Positions 22,897 to 34,699 of a DNA stretch of 64,000 bases are shown piece by piece. The DNA lies in the NCBI GenBank assembly GCA_024811115.1, contig JAKOGH010000051.1, forward strand, positions 310,001 to 374,000, written 5' to 3'. This DNA is from Terana coerulea. Taxonomy: Eukaryota; Basidiomycota; Agaricomycetes; Polyporales; Phanerochaetaceae. The translations under genes and the position numbers were made by a program. Numbering within the stretch: position 1 is the first letter of the stretch; each line of letters starts with the position of its first letter. Below the pieces are notes generated by a model, which did no database searches, was not told where the DNA came from, and saw nothing but the letters and a program-made list of their open reading frames with translations.

Positions 22897-25800
22897 TAGG
22901 CAATGGCACAAGTATGGGTAACCTACATGGGTTGTGGGTGTGAGTAGCTGTGGGTATGGGTGTGGGTAGCCATATTGGTATCCACAACCCAACCCACACC
23001 CACACCATGGGTTATATAATTTTTTTAATAACCAGTACTGCACTTAGTAGAATTTTAAGACTTGGAGCGCACAGAGTATGTGCTTTAGTGCTCAAGCGCG
23101 CAGCGATTTGCGCTACATTGCCTTATATGGTATGAACTGTCCAGTTGCTTGGAACTCCGAACTCCAAGGGCTTCAGCCTCTCAGTCCATGCAAAAATAAA
23201 TGCGCATCTGCATTCCTATCATTCAAACATCTTCTCGAGCACAATGTCCAAGCCTTCTGCATAGAAGAAGACCAAGAAGCGAGGTCAATCCCAGTTGAAG
23301 TCACCTAAACAACAAAAGTGGCCAAAGGCTGCAGCACAGCCTTCCTCCAGCATGCCGGCCTCATCACCACCTCCACCACCCAGCCGGAAGGCTTATGTCC
23401 TCACTGAAAAGAGGACAAGGCTGAGCTTGAAGGTGCTGAAGTCATTCATATTCCCAGTGACTCAGAGTCAGAGTCCTCGGGATCTGAGCCGAAGGACAAG
23501 GAAGCAGAGCTTAGTATGTTCTTTATATATTCTGTGGATCACAGTTACTAATGGTGGTACAGAGCGCCTTGAGCTGACGTGGGGATCCCTCTATTTATGG
23601 GTTCTTCCGTAAGGTCCCCAATATCATATACTCATAACTAGGGAGGCAAGCACACGAGTTCCCATGCCTTGCAAAAGGATGTGGAAAGAAAATCCGCCGA
23701 TACCTCAATAAGTCTGATGCCAAGTCCTTTGGAAACCTGCACTCTCATGCTCACAAGTGTTGGGGCGCTGACATTGTGTTGGAAGCATTGAAGGCCAAGG
23801 GACGCCCACTGAAGTTCGGGATAAGATTGTTCCATCAATTTTGAATGAAGGAACCATTACTGCAGTGTTTGAACGCGAATGGGAAGGTCAAGTTACTTGC
23901 AGTCACAAGCAGCACACACTAACCGAAGTCAGGTACGTGCTAATGCTTGCCTTGCAACATGTCACTAATTGTACATTGTAGAGCCGAGATCGTTCGATGG
24001 ATCGCCGAGAGTAATCAGCCATTCAAGATTGTCGAGGATTGAGGCTTCAAAGTCTTGATGAAGACGGAACGGCCGAACTACCACTTGCCATCTGCATTGA
24101 CCATGTTACATGATGTCAAGAACGCATTTGTGAATGTTCGCACTCGTATTGCGAGGATCTTGCAGGTAAGTATTGATTTGTGTTGCTTTCTGATTATATC
24201 AAAGGGCTTACCTGAAGTACACCAGGGATACATGGGCAAGGTCAGCTTCACAATAGGCACATGGACCTCGCTGAACTACAAAGCCTTCGTCGCAGTTGCT
24301 GTCCATCTCGAGAAAGATGGGGCACCCCTGTCTATGGTCTTGGATGTTGTAAAGATTGCTCAAGTAGGGCGAATCAATGTCCGAGAGTCCAGAGTCACGT
24401 CTGACAGTTATCCTGTACTAGTCGCATAATGGCATCAATCTGGCGGCCGAGTTTCTTCAAATATTGCGTGAATTCAAGATTGAACATAAGGTAAGTATGC
24501 AGAGAGCTAGCTTAAGAGAAAGACAAACTTACCTTTGCACAGATGCTTACTGTGACCGGCAGACAACACCACAAACAATGATGTCATGATCGACAAGCTT
24601 GCCAAGGCCATCGAAGATTGGCTGGGTTTGCCTAACCGTGTGTGGTGCTTCTTGCATATTGTCAACCTCATCACAAAGGCCCTGCTCAAGCAATTTGAAG
24701 TTAAGTGCAAGAGGCGAAGGGAAGCGACAAACCTAACGAGGAGCTTGATGCTGACGAGCAGGCACTTTGTGACCTTGCTGAGGATAATGAACTCGATGAC
24801 CTAGTCACTTGAGCAGAGTGTAGAGACGAGGAGGAAGATGATGATGCTGACGATGATCTTGATGAATTGGACGAGCTGACTGCTGAAGAGTTGGCGGCTC
24901 TAGAAAAGAGTATTCGCCTGGTTAAGCTTATCCTAGTTAAGGTGAGATGTCTCAAATTTACGTACCAGACTGCGTTCTAACCCATACGCAGCTACGCGAA
25001 GCTCGCATACAAAGTTATCCACTCGTCAACGCTTCTTCTTCCGAGTGGTACCGGGCTGCTTGTAGAGGTGAAGCTGGGTGAGGCTGCCCTTCCTCGAGAT
25101 GTTGCTACTCGCTGGAACTCGACTTACGATATGTTGAAGTTTGCACTTGAGTATCGAAGGCCATTGATAGGATTAGTAGCAACCAAAAGATGGGTTTGCG
25201 ACAGTATGAGTTGAATGCAAAGGAATGGGCGCTGGTACAGCAGCTTTGTGACATCTTGAAGATAAGCGTCACAATCTGTTACAGTTGATTTTCAACTGTC
25301 GCGATGCTAGTTAGCTTTACTTACACACCTCCCTCCACCAGGTCCTCAAGGATGCTACCCTCTTCTTCTCGCGCAGCACCCCAATCTTGCATAGGTTATC
25401 CCTGCAATGGACCATATCGACAATGAGTTCACTGCGGCGGCTCGCAATCTAAAGCTCGACCCTTGCTATTTGCGCTGTGATAGGCTTCGAGAAGCGCATT
25501 CTCAGCAAGTACTACAGCCTTTCGGACTCATCGGAAGTGTATCAGATTGCAATAAGTAAGTACGCAATGCTTTCATACTGTTCTCGCAACACTGACCTTT
25601 GTATTAGTCTTTCACCCTCATTTCAAGACTGACTACTTGAGGCCGCCGGCTGGCCTGAAGATTGGATTGAGACTACGGTAGAGATCGTTCAGGAAGAGTA
25701 CGAACAGTCCTACAAGTTGGCGCCCAAGGTTGAGGAGGTTACGCCCAAAGTTGCGGAGGTGCATATACTCGTACGTTTACCACCATTCGCGACAGTTCCT

Positions 25801-27271
25801 GCTCACAGCTCATCACCGACTTTCTAGGCTAAAAAGACGAAGAAGCCAGCTAATATCTTCGACAATCTGCCATCCTTGAACATTCCAAACCTCTCGCGCT
25901 TTGAAAGAGCTCGCCCGTGTTTCGCCGCGCACCGTCGAACTGGTGCAGGATCCCATCAAGTGGTGGTACGAGCACTGTGCTCAATACCCGTGTCTTTCAC
26001 AGATGGCATTGGACTATTTATTAATTCCAGGTGTGTCCCTTGCATGCCTTTTCCTTATCTCACTGACTGTCTGTATCAATAGCGACCTCCGTTGACGTTG
26101 AATGGATTTTCAGCCGTGGAAGGCTTATCCTTTCACACACGCGCAGCCAACTTTGAGTCCAGACCATCCACGCCCTCTTGTCCTTGGGCTCGTGGAGTTT
26201 CTGTGGTCTGGTGAAAGACCAGGATATCCGAGCTGCAGCACTTCAGCCTGAAGTTGATGGTGAAGAAGATGAATTAGAGGATGACTGGGATGCTATGCTG
26301 GGATTGTTGTAGCTGTGATACACCTCTATAGTAAATTAATGCATTGTTTGCTTGTTTACCTATTGTAACTGTGTGAATAAATAATGAAAACCGTACAGCA
26401 CTGTAGACGGAGCATAGGATCATGCTTTACGCCTGCGACTTCACTTGAGCGCTACCATCTTGAGTGACTGCGAGTCAGTGGCAATTCTCAACCCTCTGCT
26501 CAATGTCTCCTCTTATCATTGAAGATGCTCGTGTTACACTGCAAGCTTCACTAAACTATGTTAAAGAGACCTGGTTTCTCTTAGGTGGTGTGTGTTCTAT
26601 ATGCTCGCTCATGTCAGGAGAAAATCCTGACACCCAGATTAATGAACATTAAATAGATCACATCAATCCAGTAAATCTGCTGCACCCAGTGATGGACTTG
26701 CAAGACCAAGACGGTTAGGAAGCAATATGGCACAGCCTTTTGAAGTTGAAGGATGCCCTTCTCTTTCTGCTGTCAGTACAGAAGTCAGGTGAATCTTAAC
26801 TTATCTGCAAGCTTAGACTTCCTCTATAAATTACTCAGGTTTTGATGTTCGGCTGTTCATGCAAGATATTGTCAAAGCTACAGAAAAGCAACCTTTTCAC
26901 GGATGCAATACCTTCAACTGTGTCATGGCGTTGCACGTGGCTGTGTCTGCAGCTCTTTGCTATAGCCCCTGAATCGGACAAAGACACTGAAGTGTGCACA
27001 GTGACTCAGGCATGCAATTAAGCACTGCAGATGTTCAGCTGCCTTTAAAAAGCATGTATCATTATTCAAATATATTACAGGAAGTTGCTCTCAAGCACTT
27101 TGGTATGATTCTCACAGGTAACCCATGTGGGTTACCTAACCCATAGCAACCCATGGGAACCCATGCCAAAACCCACACCCAAATGATCTGTGGATACATG
27201 GATGCAGGTTTTTGTGGGTACAGGTGTGGGTGAGTGTTGGCCAAGCCATGGTTTACCCATGCTATTGCCTA
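22897..27271 (+). mobile_element. hAT DNA transposon, 4.4 kb, degenerate
   Basis: Left end TAGGCAATGGCACAAGTATG; right end, on the minus strand, TAGGCAATAGCATGGGTAAA. The 8 bp flanks TCTAGGCC (22889-22896) and TCCAGGCC (27272-27279) match at 7 of 8, as expected of hAT. Both ends carry sub-terminal GGGTGTGGGT and CATGGGTT repeats, the kind of sites bound by hAT transposases. A spliced but broken transposase gene occupies 23246-26312. The right third (26400-27100) has further short coding-like remnants I cannot assign. Confidence 0.8.
23246..26312 (+). pseudogene. hAT transposase, broken
   Basis: Exons are readable in family order: a BED-type zinc finger (FPCLAKGCGKKI ... SHAHKC, about 23655-23765), a catalytic-core part (GYMGKVSFTIGTWTSLNYKA near 24230, TADNTTNND near 24555, then CFLHIVNLITKALLKQF), an acidic linker, and the C-terminal dimerisation region (DPIKWWYEHCAQYPCLSQMA, then ATSVDVEWIFSRGRLILSHT, about 25950-26150). 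Typical short introns separate them. In-frame stops occur in the BED region, near 24042 and near 26150, so no full transposase can be made. The last frame ends with TAG at 26312. Confidence 0.8.
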
Positions 27272-27279
27272 TCCAGGCC

Positions 27280-27514
27280 ACTGTGTGCTGATTATAATGA
27301 ATGTGTGTTGTACTTGACTTCATTTTGGGACTGTGCTAAGAAAACATTAACCAAACACAACAGTATTGGACACATAAACTATTTCCTCACATTGTTTTGC
27401 ATTTGGAAGCTCTGTTAATACATTGCAGAACATCTAGGTATCAGGGTTAATATCAGGAGACGAACCACTGATAATGTCTGTCGTTATCAGCAGTTTGCCC
27501 ACTGACATTCTGAA
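27280..27514. other. Short AT-rich spacer between hAT element and X copy B
   Basis: No gene or repeat end recognised. The hAT target duplication lies at its left edge. Confidence 0.35.
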
Positions 27515-27648
27515 AAGCACACGCAAACTGAACCATTTAAAGACACGTCCCAAAACAAACACCTTCTAGCCATTTATAGCAGGTGTTCTGAAAGCGGTGG
27601 GTATGTTTGGTGTTGTTTGGCTCTGACGGCTGACGGACAATCAACAAA

Positions 27649-27660
27649 CATATAAAAGGG
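27649..27660 (+). promoter_or_regulatory. TATA box of repeat X copy B
   Basis: CATATAAAAGGG at the conserved position before the leader hairpin. Confidence 0.45.
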
Positions 27661-27739
27661 GAATTCAAACCAATAGTCTCCTTCACCTTAACCACCACCT
27701 TCTCTGCATTTAAATTCCCTCAAGTGCAACTGTACTAGC

Positions 27740-27766
27740 GTCCCCCACCTGTGAAAGGTGGGGGAC
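27740..27766. other. Conserved stem-loop in leader of X copy B
   Basis: Arms GTCCCCCACCT and AGGTGGGGGAC pair over 11 bp with loop GTGAA. The outer arm is as in copy A; the inner pairs of copy A are lost. Confidence 0.55.
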
Positions 27767-29700
27767 CAACGTAGCACAATCGACATCCTTTGTCTACAGC
27801 TTGACAAGTCTTCACAATATCAACATGCTTCTCGTCTTCTTCACTGGCCTTACCATGTTTTGTGCCAGCAACTCCTTAATTCTTCACCTTGTTGCTCATT
27901 TCTAGCAGCAAGAGATGCTACAGAAAGCTCCTCAAATGGATCAGAGATTCCAGGACCTGTTCGAAGCGCTTTGGCCACAAGCTCTTCTCCGAGCTTAAGC
28001 GGGGTCACTGGTCAGCTACCTAAGGCATCGGCTGGCCAACTATCTATCAACCAAGGCATGTCCAGCACATTGACGTTCACCGCAGTTGACATTCCTCCTG
28101 TCTGTTATGCTCCTGTGGCTGCCTCCTCTCTAGCGTTGTCAGCTTTGACAACTTCCTTAGTATCCTCATCAATCTCTTTAACCTTGTCGCATCTGGTGTA
28201 TGCATACTAATGTCAAGCACCATACTTGCTGCTGCTCTTCTCTCAGCTACCAACTTCATCATGGACCATGTTTATCTTCTCCGTGGGCACGTTCTTTTAT
28301 CCTCTCATGTCAGAGCGCCCTTGATGGTTGCTTCATTTACTAACTTGACATTTCTTCCGATCTTCAACAATTTCAGCGCCAAAGACAGCTATGAGTCATG
28401 ACTGAGAGGCAGTTAGCGTGAGTGGGGGTTGGTGCCATAGGAGTAGTGATTATTATTGCAGTCGGATCAGAGAATAGAAAGCAAAAGATAAGCTCTTCGT
28501 TAAGCTTTCACTGTGTAAGCTGCTGTCGAGTATTACGCTAAGTTGGCCTGTGCTTGTCTAAGACTTCCCACATGGCTTCCCACGCCTGGAGTTTGCCACA
28601 CCATGCAAGTCCTCTCATTGCCACTACGTCTCCTACAAGGCTGTTCACAGTCACTCTAAGCCAGTTGTAACTGTCAATGCCTGCCTTCACATGGGCTCGG
28701 CCATGTTTCAGAATAAGGACATGCAAGATATGCAGCCAACGCCATCGACATATGCTATGGTTATCCAGCTTATGTTTGAGATAACAGGTAGTAAGTGCAG
28801 CTACGTCGTACTTTCACCTGCTTGTGCTGACACATTTGCCTTACATAGTATAGAATTGTTCCTCGGAATGTGAGGAGGATGTTATAATGCGCAAGATCAG
28901 CTTAAGTGCGAGGGACGCAACCGCTTTGGGCTGGCAAGTTGTGATTGTTAAGAGGACACACAAGGCATACAAAATGGGTTTAGACTCCCAAGCTGATGCT
29001 TGCGGCCTTTATTCATTGTTTGATTAGCGCAATGCTAATGTTTAAGACAACTACTCTACCATCTCTCCTGTAGCAAATCAACCAGATGAGCCATCTGCTG
29101 TGACAACATGATATGCACTGCCTGCCCATTATTGGGATATGGCGACTTGTCTTGTTTGGTCACATCGTGGTAGTCTGCTCATTTTGTTTGCCATCCCTCC
29201 TTCTTCCCCCTCCCTGGTTCAAGAACTTTGTGCACCCTTTGTCCCAAGGCTCAAAGACCCCTTCCACACTTTGAAGCAAACAGTCATCTTCACTTTTTAC
29301 CTCAACTGTCCCATCCATGCTTCCCCCCTCCCCTCCTCCATCCTTCAAGAGCTTTGTGTATCCTCTGTCTCAAGGTCTAAAGCTCTTCCACTCCTTAAAG
29401 CAACTTTGTCATTGTTGCTCTTTGCATCAACTGCCTCATCACTGCTTCCCCTCTACTGTTCAAGAACTTCATGTGCTCCTCCATCCCAAGGCTCGAAGCC
29501 CTTTCAACCTTTCGAAGCCAGTTTGTCGTTGTCTTTCATCTCAATTGCCTCCTCACTGCTTCCTCCTCTCATCCCCAGTCTTGCCGTCGGTACTGCAGAC
29601 ATTGGTCACACACCCAAAGATGCACATGCCATCTCAATCTCTATGGCCTCGAAGTGTCAGGCTTCTTCAGCTTTTTTATTTTCCCCTCTTGCATAATCTC

Positions 29701-29990
29701 TGTCAGAATATAAGCGCCTAGCCGCTGCTATGCATGAGCGCCTATCAGCGCCACAAGGACTATTGCCCAATATGGACATAGGAGATCCAGAGTACAACCT
29801 CGGGTATTCCATAGACTAGAGTAGTGTCTCCTGACCACTCACCATATACTACATGCGTAGATCACTTAGAATAGCTAGACCTGAGTATTGTACTAGGAGT
29901 CTTAGTAGTTCCAGGGGTCCTTCATTGCTTGTATATATACCAAGCTGAATATGCTGAATATACCTCAGTTCAATCATTCCCATTCTCTCA
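29701..29990 (+). repeat. Solo LTR, 290 bp family (plus orientation)
   Basis: TGTCAGAATATAAGCG...CATTCTCTCA with near-matching 5 bp flanks ATCTC and ATTTC. It is the same family as 9750-10038 but inverted relative to it. It contains TTGTATATATACC. It splits the 3' region of repeat X copy B. Confidence 0.75.
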
Positions 29991-30355
29991 ATTTCAGAAA
30001 AAGCATTCTTGGATTGGTTTTGTATCTCTTCTCATACTCTTCTCATATACTGCATGGACTCTTAGATTCATATACGTCTTGTGGTGCTCCTTATGCGTAG
30101 CATCTACTTCCCACCTACCTAATACTCCTTCCATTGCCTTCCTTTACCTAGTTAATGTAGTGTAGTATTCTCAATATTGCCTCATAATCAGACCACCTCA
30201 TAATCAGACAGCGTCATGTCTTAATATTTCATTTTTCTCAGAGCATCTTTCAACTTATATGCCATTAATTATTGGATGTTTGGTAGACCTGCGCATACTT
30301 GCACCCGGCAATCCAGCAAGTTGCAGGAGAAGACTGTGTGTTGCCGTACATGCAT

Positions 30356-32657
30356 CTAGTAGGACAACAGATCGTAACTCACAGGGGTAAAGGCAAGCGG
30401 TCGTGGACCTGGCGCATACACTGTTGCAATTTCAACGGGGATAGTCAGCAACAGACCATTGCTTCTTGGTCTTTCTAGCTGAAATCCGACGGCTTTGGGC
30501 ACATAGAAGCACACCGCGTACTGTGAATGCAACCCTGTTAAATCTGCTTCTCAGATGTGGAATAACTCACCTTGATTTCATGGAGTGCAAACACCGTGGA
30601 GGGCACAAGCGAGGGCTGCAAATGAATCTCGCCTTTTAGCTCCCGTCTGTACAGCACGTTGCCCAACAACCCTTCGGCGCTTTCTGTATTGGTCGGACTG
30701 GGGAGCCACGCCGCGGCCTGAAGATACTCAAGACCAGCCGGCCAGTCGGTTTCAGACCAGAATGGCGAAGATGCATCCATTTCAGCCAGTTGCACGGTGA
30801 TGGGCTCCTGTGGTTGCTTCATCCGTGCTTGGTGACTGTACGCGTAGCATGCACTGCGTTCAAGACATGCTCGCATTCCCTGCGGCCTGCAAAGCAGATC
30901 AAGCACTTGGTTGTCGGTGCATTCGAGCGCGATGGATACCGGGATAAATGAGCCACAAGTGAAGGATCGCTGCAGAGCGCTCGGTTCAGCCAGGCTTCTT
31001 CGGCAAGCAATTGTTGTACTTACCGGCTGAGCTACGGAAGCCTAAACATATCGAGCAAAATTGATCACTGAACAACAATGAAAATGATGGATTGACCTAC
31101 AATAAATCGAACGGACACAGGTTGCGCGCCAGATACCGTTCCATTGATGGTGACCTCAGGAGCGCTGTGCCATCCAGTAGGGTCACTCAACGAGCCGGGA
31201 ACTGGCCGATTCTGTTCATTTGCCAGCTGGGCCATGGGCGATGAAGGGCCGGGGGCCATGATGGCCACATAATATGCATCTGCCGCTAGCCTGCAAAGTG
31301 CAAATCAATTCGAGCTTGTCGGCGGTAACATGCAACGAGAGGACTCACGTAGAACTCGCTTTGGATGAGCCATAAGCGACGGTGACAATTATGCGGTAAT
31401 TGATGGCGACCCCGGCGATGGCCTGGTAGGGAAACGCGCTGGGGAGCTTGTAGGTCTGTATCACGCCTCCACGATTAGACTTCACAGTGTCGGGTAGCTT
31501 CAACAACATTGGCCATAAATGGTTCCCAGATAGTTTCTTCTGTTTCTTATTACCCGATGACCATAGCTCTTGCACGACTTCAACAAAGCGGAATTTGCAC
31601 TGAGTTGACGCGGTTAACTCTCCCACTACCTAAAATTCAACAAGTTAGAGACGTAGCTAGGAAGGTGCAGATGAAGACTCACGGCTACAGAGATAGAATT
31701 GATAGCTGTAGTGCTATTCAGGTTAAGCTCAACGGATCCAACAATTGGTCGTCCTTCTACAACGAGCGGGAATTTGAATGTTGGAGGCACCGTTCCACTT
31801 GTAACTCGCATGGTAAGCCACCCGTGACTTGCTTTGTCTATCAAGTGATATGATTTGGTGCAAGCCTCCCGCGAAAGGTTACCGCTCAGTGCAAAGGGAC
31901 TAGATAGGATGACTGGAGCTTGCAAATGCAAAGCAGAGGGCGGAGACAGTAGTGTTTCGTCGGGCTTCGCTGATGGAGAGTTGTTGAGATCTGCAGTGCC
32001 TGTCACCGCCTGGCTGTTGGACTCCGGTTTGCTGGAGGGATAAGAAGGTGCTTCGGTTACTGCATACAGGGAGGCGGCATCCTCTACCAAGTCTTGTCCG
32101 TTTGTCGGTAATGCACTGCGCGAAGGGTATGTCAATGAGATCCGGTTCACAGCCAATGATCGCTTGCACAGATAAGCAGACATACCTGGTACCAAACACG
32201 CCAGGGATGACAGCATACGCCGCAGTCTCTGTCTTTCTCATGTCTTTGATCCGCTCGAGGGTCTCCATGGCCCTGCAGAGAGGCGCCAGAACTTCAACAT
32301 AGAACGGGCGCAGTGCAGACCATTCGGCATCGCCGTTGATAAAATATAAAATGTCGTGCGCTAGGAATGTGGAGGCCATCGCAAGATTTGTGAAGGTTTC
32401 GCACAGGTTGCGGAGACGCCATCTCTGAATACTGATCAGCAGGCCATGCGCAGATGCCTCAGCAGCCGGTAGGCCGTTCAACTGCTCTGGAAGATCCACC
32501 ATAAGCTTGAGAAGAAGAGACAGCTGACTTCCCACTTCTGGAGCTGTCCCGTCTGCCTGGGTAAGGGAAGAATAACGAGGTGGGGTACTGCGGGGGACAT
32601 ATTCATTAGCACAACACTCTTTCGGTAGAAAATAAAATGAAAGGATACGCACGCCAT
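30356..32657 (-). CDS. Arrestin-fold domain protein with N-terminal helical region (intact copy)
   Basis: The start is an ATG on a 5 nt coding exon (ATGGC, 32653-32657) joined over a 65 bp intron to TPPRYSSLTQADG. Residues about 15-130 form a helical-looking region (LSLLLKLMVDLPEQLNGLP, AMASTFLAHDILYF). After a Ser/Pro-rich linker comes an arrestin-like N half (FPLVVEGRPIVGSVELNL, then VVGELTAS) and a C half (GPSSPMAQLANEQNRPVPGS, EVTINGTVSGAQP). The tail reads YAVCFYVPKAVGFQLE, LLLTIPVEIATVYAPGPRP. Six or so introns fit by phase; TAG at 30356. I know this arrangement from agaricomycete hypothetical proteins with a predicted arrestin-like fold; in other eukaryotes such folds act in receptor traffic. 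The role here is unknown. Two broken paralogues lie nearby. Confidence 0.65.
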
Positions 32658-34439
32658 AGTGAAGGCCAGTATAAACACGTGTAAAGGTGAAGCCGAGTCC
32701 TTCCTTGAAGTTCTGATTGCTTGCGACTTGAAGGCAAGAAGCGGGGATAACACGCCCTTTATACTGGGCGATGAGCTTGGGAACTGTTATACCATCTTAT
32801 GCGCTGTACGAAACAACGCATTGGTATCAAGCACTCACCAGTTGTAGTCTTGTAGAAGTAGATCGTTGTCGTGCGCTGGGAGTCCAACAGTCCATATCAA
32901 TCTAAGAACCCGAGAACAACATCGTTGTTGGATGTAACATTGGATGGCGAAGATATACCCAGTTAGAGTACCAGAATCCCCCAGGAGCGCCAATGCACAA
33001 TAAGCCGACGTACTGACCGGTCTAAAACCACAACTACGGGCTGTAGCCTGTGTTGGTCGTTGGTTGTGAACACCATCTACAGACTTCCATTCCTGTCTAT
33101 GCAGATGTGCCGCTAACTTAGTAGAAATGAATAGAAATAGTCATATTTTCCATAATCAGAATCTGCTATTAACGTATAGACCGACGGTACTCACACGACA
33201 TGGTCAACAGGAGAAGTTAAGGACTCCCGGGCTTCAGTCTAGCGTGCGTGTATATGTTACTTCTCTGCGTGCTATACGGCGGGATAAACCCAGGCCGTTA
33301 GCCCAGAGAGCCTATGGAAAACGAGCAAGCGGCATGGAATAAGCAAAAGGTGGCTCCGTCCTGTCTACCAGAGGTGAAGGTGAAGGTGTAAAATAGACTT
33401 CTGAGCAGCGACCGGCAGTGCGGGATATCATTTGATGTCGCGTCAATTGATCCGCCAGGCGTCACGTGTGTACCTCCGCGTCTATACAAGTTCGTGCTCA
33501 TTATTCAGAGTTCTCATCATCGTCACCGACGGAGTCGATACTACATATCTCTGGCCTTATTTCTGTTCCGATCACTTCATCTCTCAGTTATGTTGACCGG
33601 TAATACCTCTCCTTTGGCGCAGTACGAAAGAGTGGGAGCAGTCGCTTCACAGATTCGGTGCATGTGCTGGCGTAGCGCAAGCGTTCCCCTGAAATCCAAG
33701 TTCTCATTTGACGGACAAGGGGTGTCGTTGCCACAGGTGTGTCTCGCATAGTTGGTTGATCTTTACGAGTACTGAAAAAACGTGCTGGTGGTACTCAACA
33801 CGTGGATAAAGAAACAGTTCAGACGAGCGTCCCGTCCAAGGACGTGCAGTGCTCCGAAACGATCATTGATTGTAGGAGTGTATGGTTACCAGAGTAAGTC
33901 GAAGGACAAGGCTGTCATTTCGGACTGAAGCATCCCATGGTAAAACAAGGGATCGTCTTCAAGTTCAACTTAACGAGCTTTGCGGCAGCTCGCAGGGGCG
34001 CATATACCCGTTTCAATGTCATCACCTGTGCAGATGATTTCTTATCATGAATTTTCCGGAGACGGTGAAGCTTGGTCTCGCATTCCGAGTGCCATCCACT
34101 GCCACGACTCTTGAACTCTTCGCAACGAGTACATCGCGAGTCGTGGGCCGTCGAACGACATACTGATTGGAATTCAAATTTAGGTTCTCGTCACGATCTG
34201 CGAAAGATTTTCGCAGGGCGACCGGGAAGGGAAGTAGCTCTACTGATAGTTAGTTCATAGACACGTGCCTCGACGAACTTCCTGGCTCTGCTCTGCGAGG
34301 CCTCCTGGACAGGGAACATCATCCTAACAAAGCGCCGACACCAGCCAGGCATCTGACACCTGGATTTACGAGAAATCAGCCCAGAGCACGAAGAGACTGT
34401 TCGTGGCGGTGGGTTTGGTTCATAAATGCTTCTGGCTGA
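32658..34439. other. Upstream region of the arrestin-fold gene, no clear gene
   Basis: Includes the presumed promoter of the gene to its left. At 33395-33455 lies a block containing GTCAATTGATCC that recurs at about 22500-22545 and more weakly near 20480. A TATA-like TCTATACAAG occurs at 33481 with a short open frame after it (33590-33751, plus). I cannot support a gene. Confidence 0.3.
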
Positions 34440-34574
34440 AGTGTTTGCGAACCGAACCATTCGAAGACCATGTCCCAAAACAGACACCTTCTGGTCATTT
34501 ATGGCAGGTGTTCTGAAAGAGGCTGGTATGTTTGGTCTCGTTTGGGCTGCGACGGCTGACTGACGTTTGACAAA

Positions 34575-34586
34575 CATATAAAGGGG
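34575..34586 (+). promoter_or_regulatory. TATA box of repeat X copy C
   Basis: CATATAAAGGGG in the conserved promoter block. Confidence 0.5.
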
Positions 34587-34666
34587 GAATTCGAGCCGGA
34601 CGCCTCCTTCACCTCAACCATCACCTTCCCCGCTTTCGAACTCGCTCAAGTGCAACCGTCCTCGGC

Positions 34667-34699
34667 GTCCCTCACCCTGCGGTACCGCAAGGTGGGGAC
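34667..34699. other. Conserved stem-loop in leader of X copy C
   Basis: GTCCCTCACCCTGCGG pairs with CCGCAAGGTGGGGAC, with one bulge and one G-T pair. The centre GCGGTACCGC is a perfect palindrome. The inner arm differs wholly from copy A (TGCGG/CCGCA against TTTCA/TGAAA), but pairing is kept. Confidence 0.55.

Larger units (their letters stand above)
27515..30270 (+). repeat. Repeat X, copy B, with a solo LTR inserted
   Basis: The same parts in the same order as copies A and C: upstream block at 27515, TATA box at 27649, hairpin at 27741-27765, hydrophobic stretch near 27820-27870 (MLLVFFTGLTMFCAS), basic and His/Cys parts near 28540-28680 (ATPCKSSHCHYVS), and a C/T-rich 3' region. The 290 bp LTR at 29701-29990 splits the 3' region. 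After it the match resumes up to about 30260 (AATGTAGTGTAGTATTCTCA). It is the most AT-shifted and degraded of the three copies. It ends about 90 bp from the 3' end of the intact arrestin gene. Confidence 0.55.
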
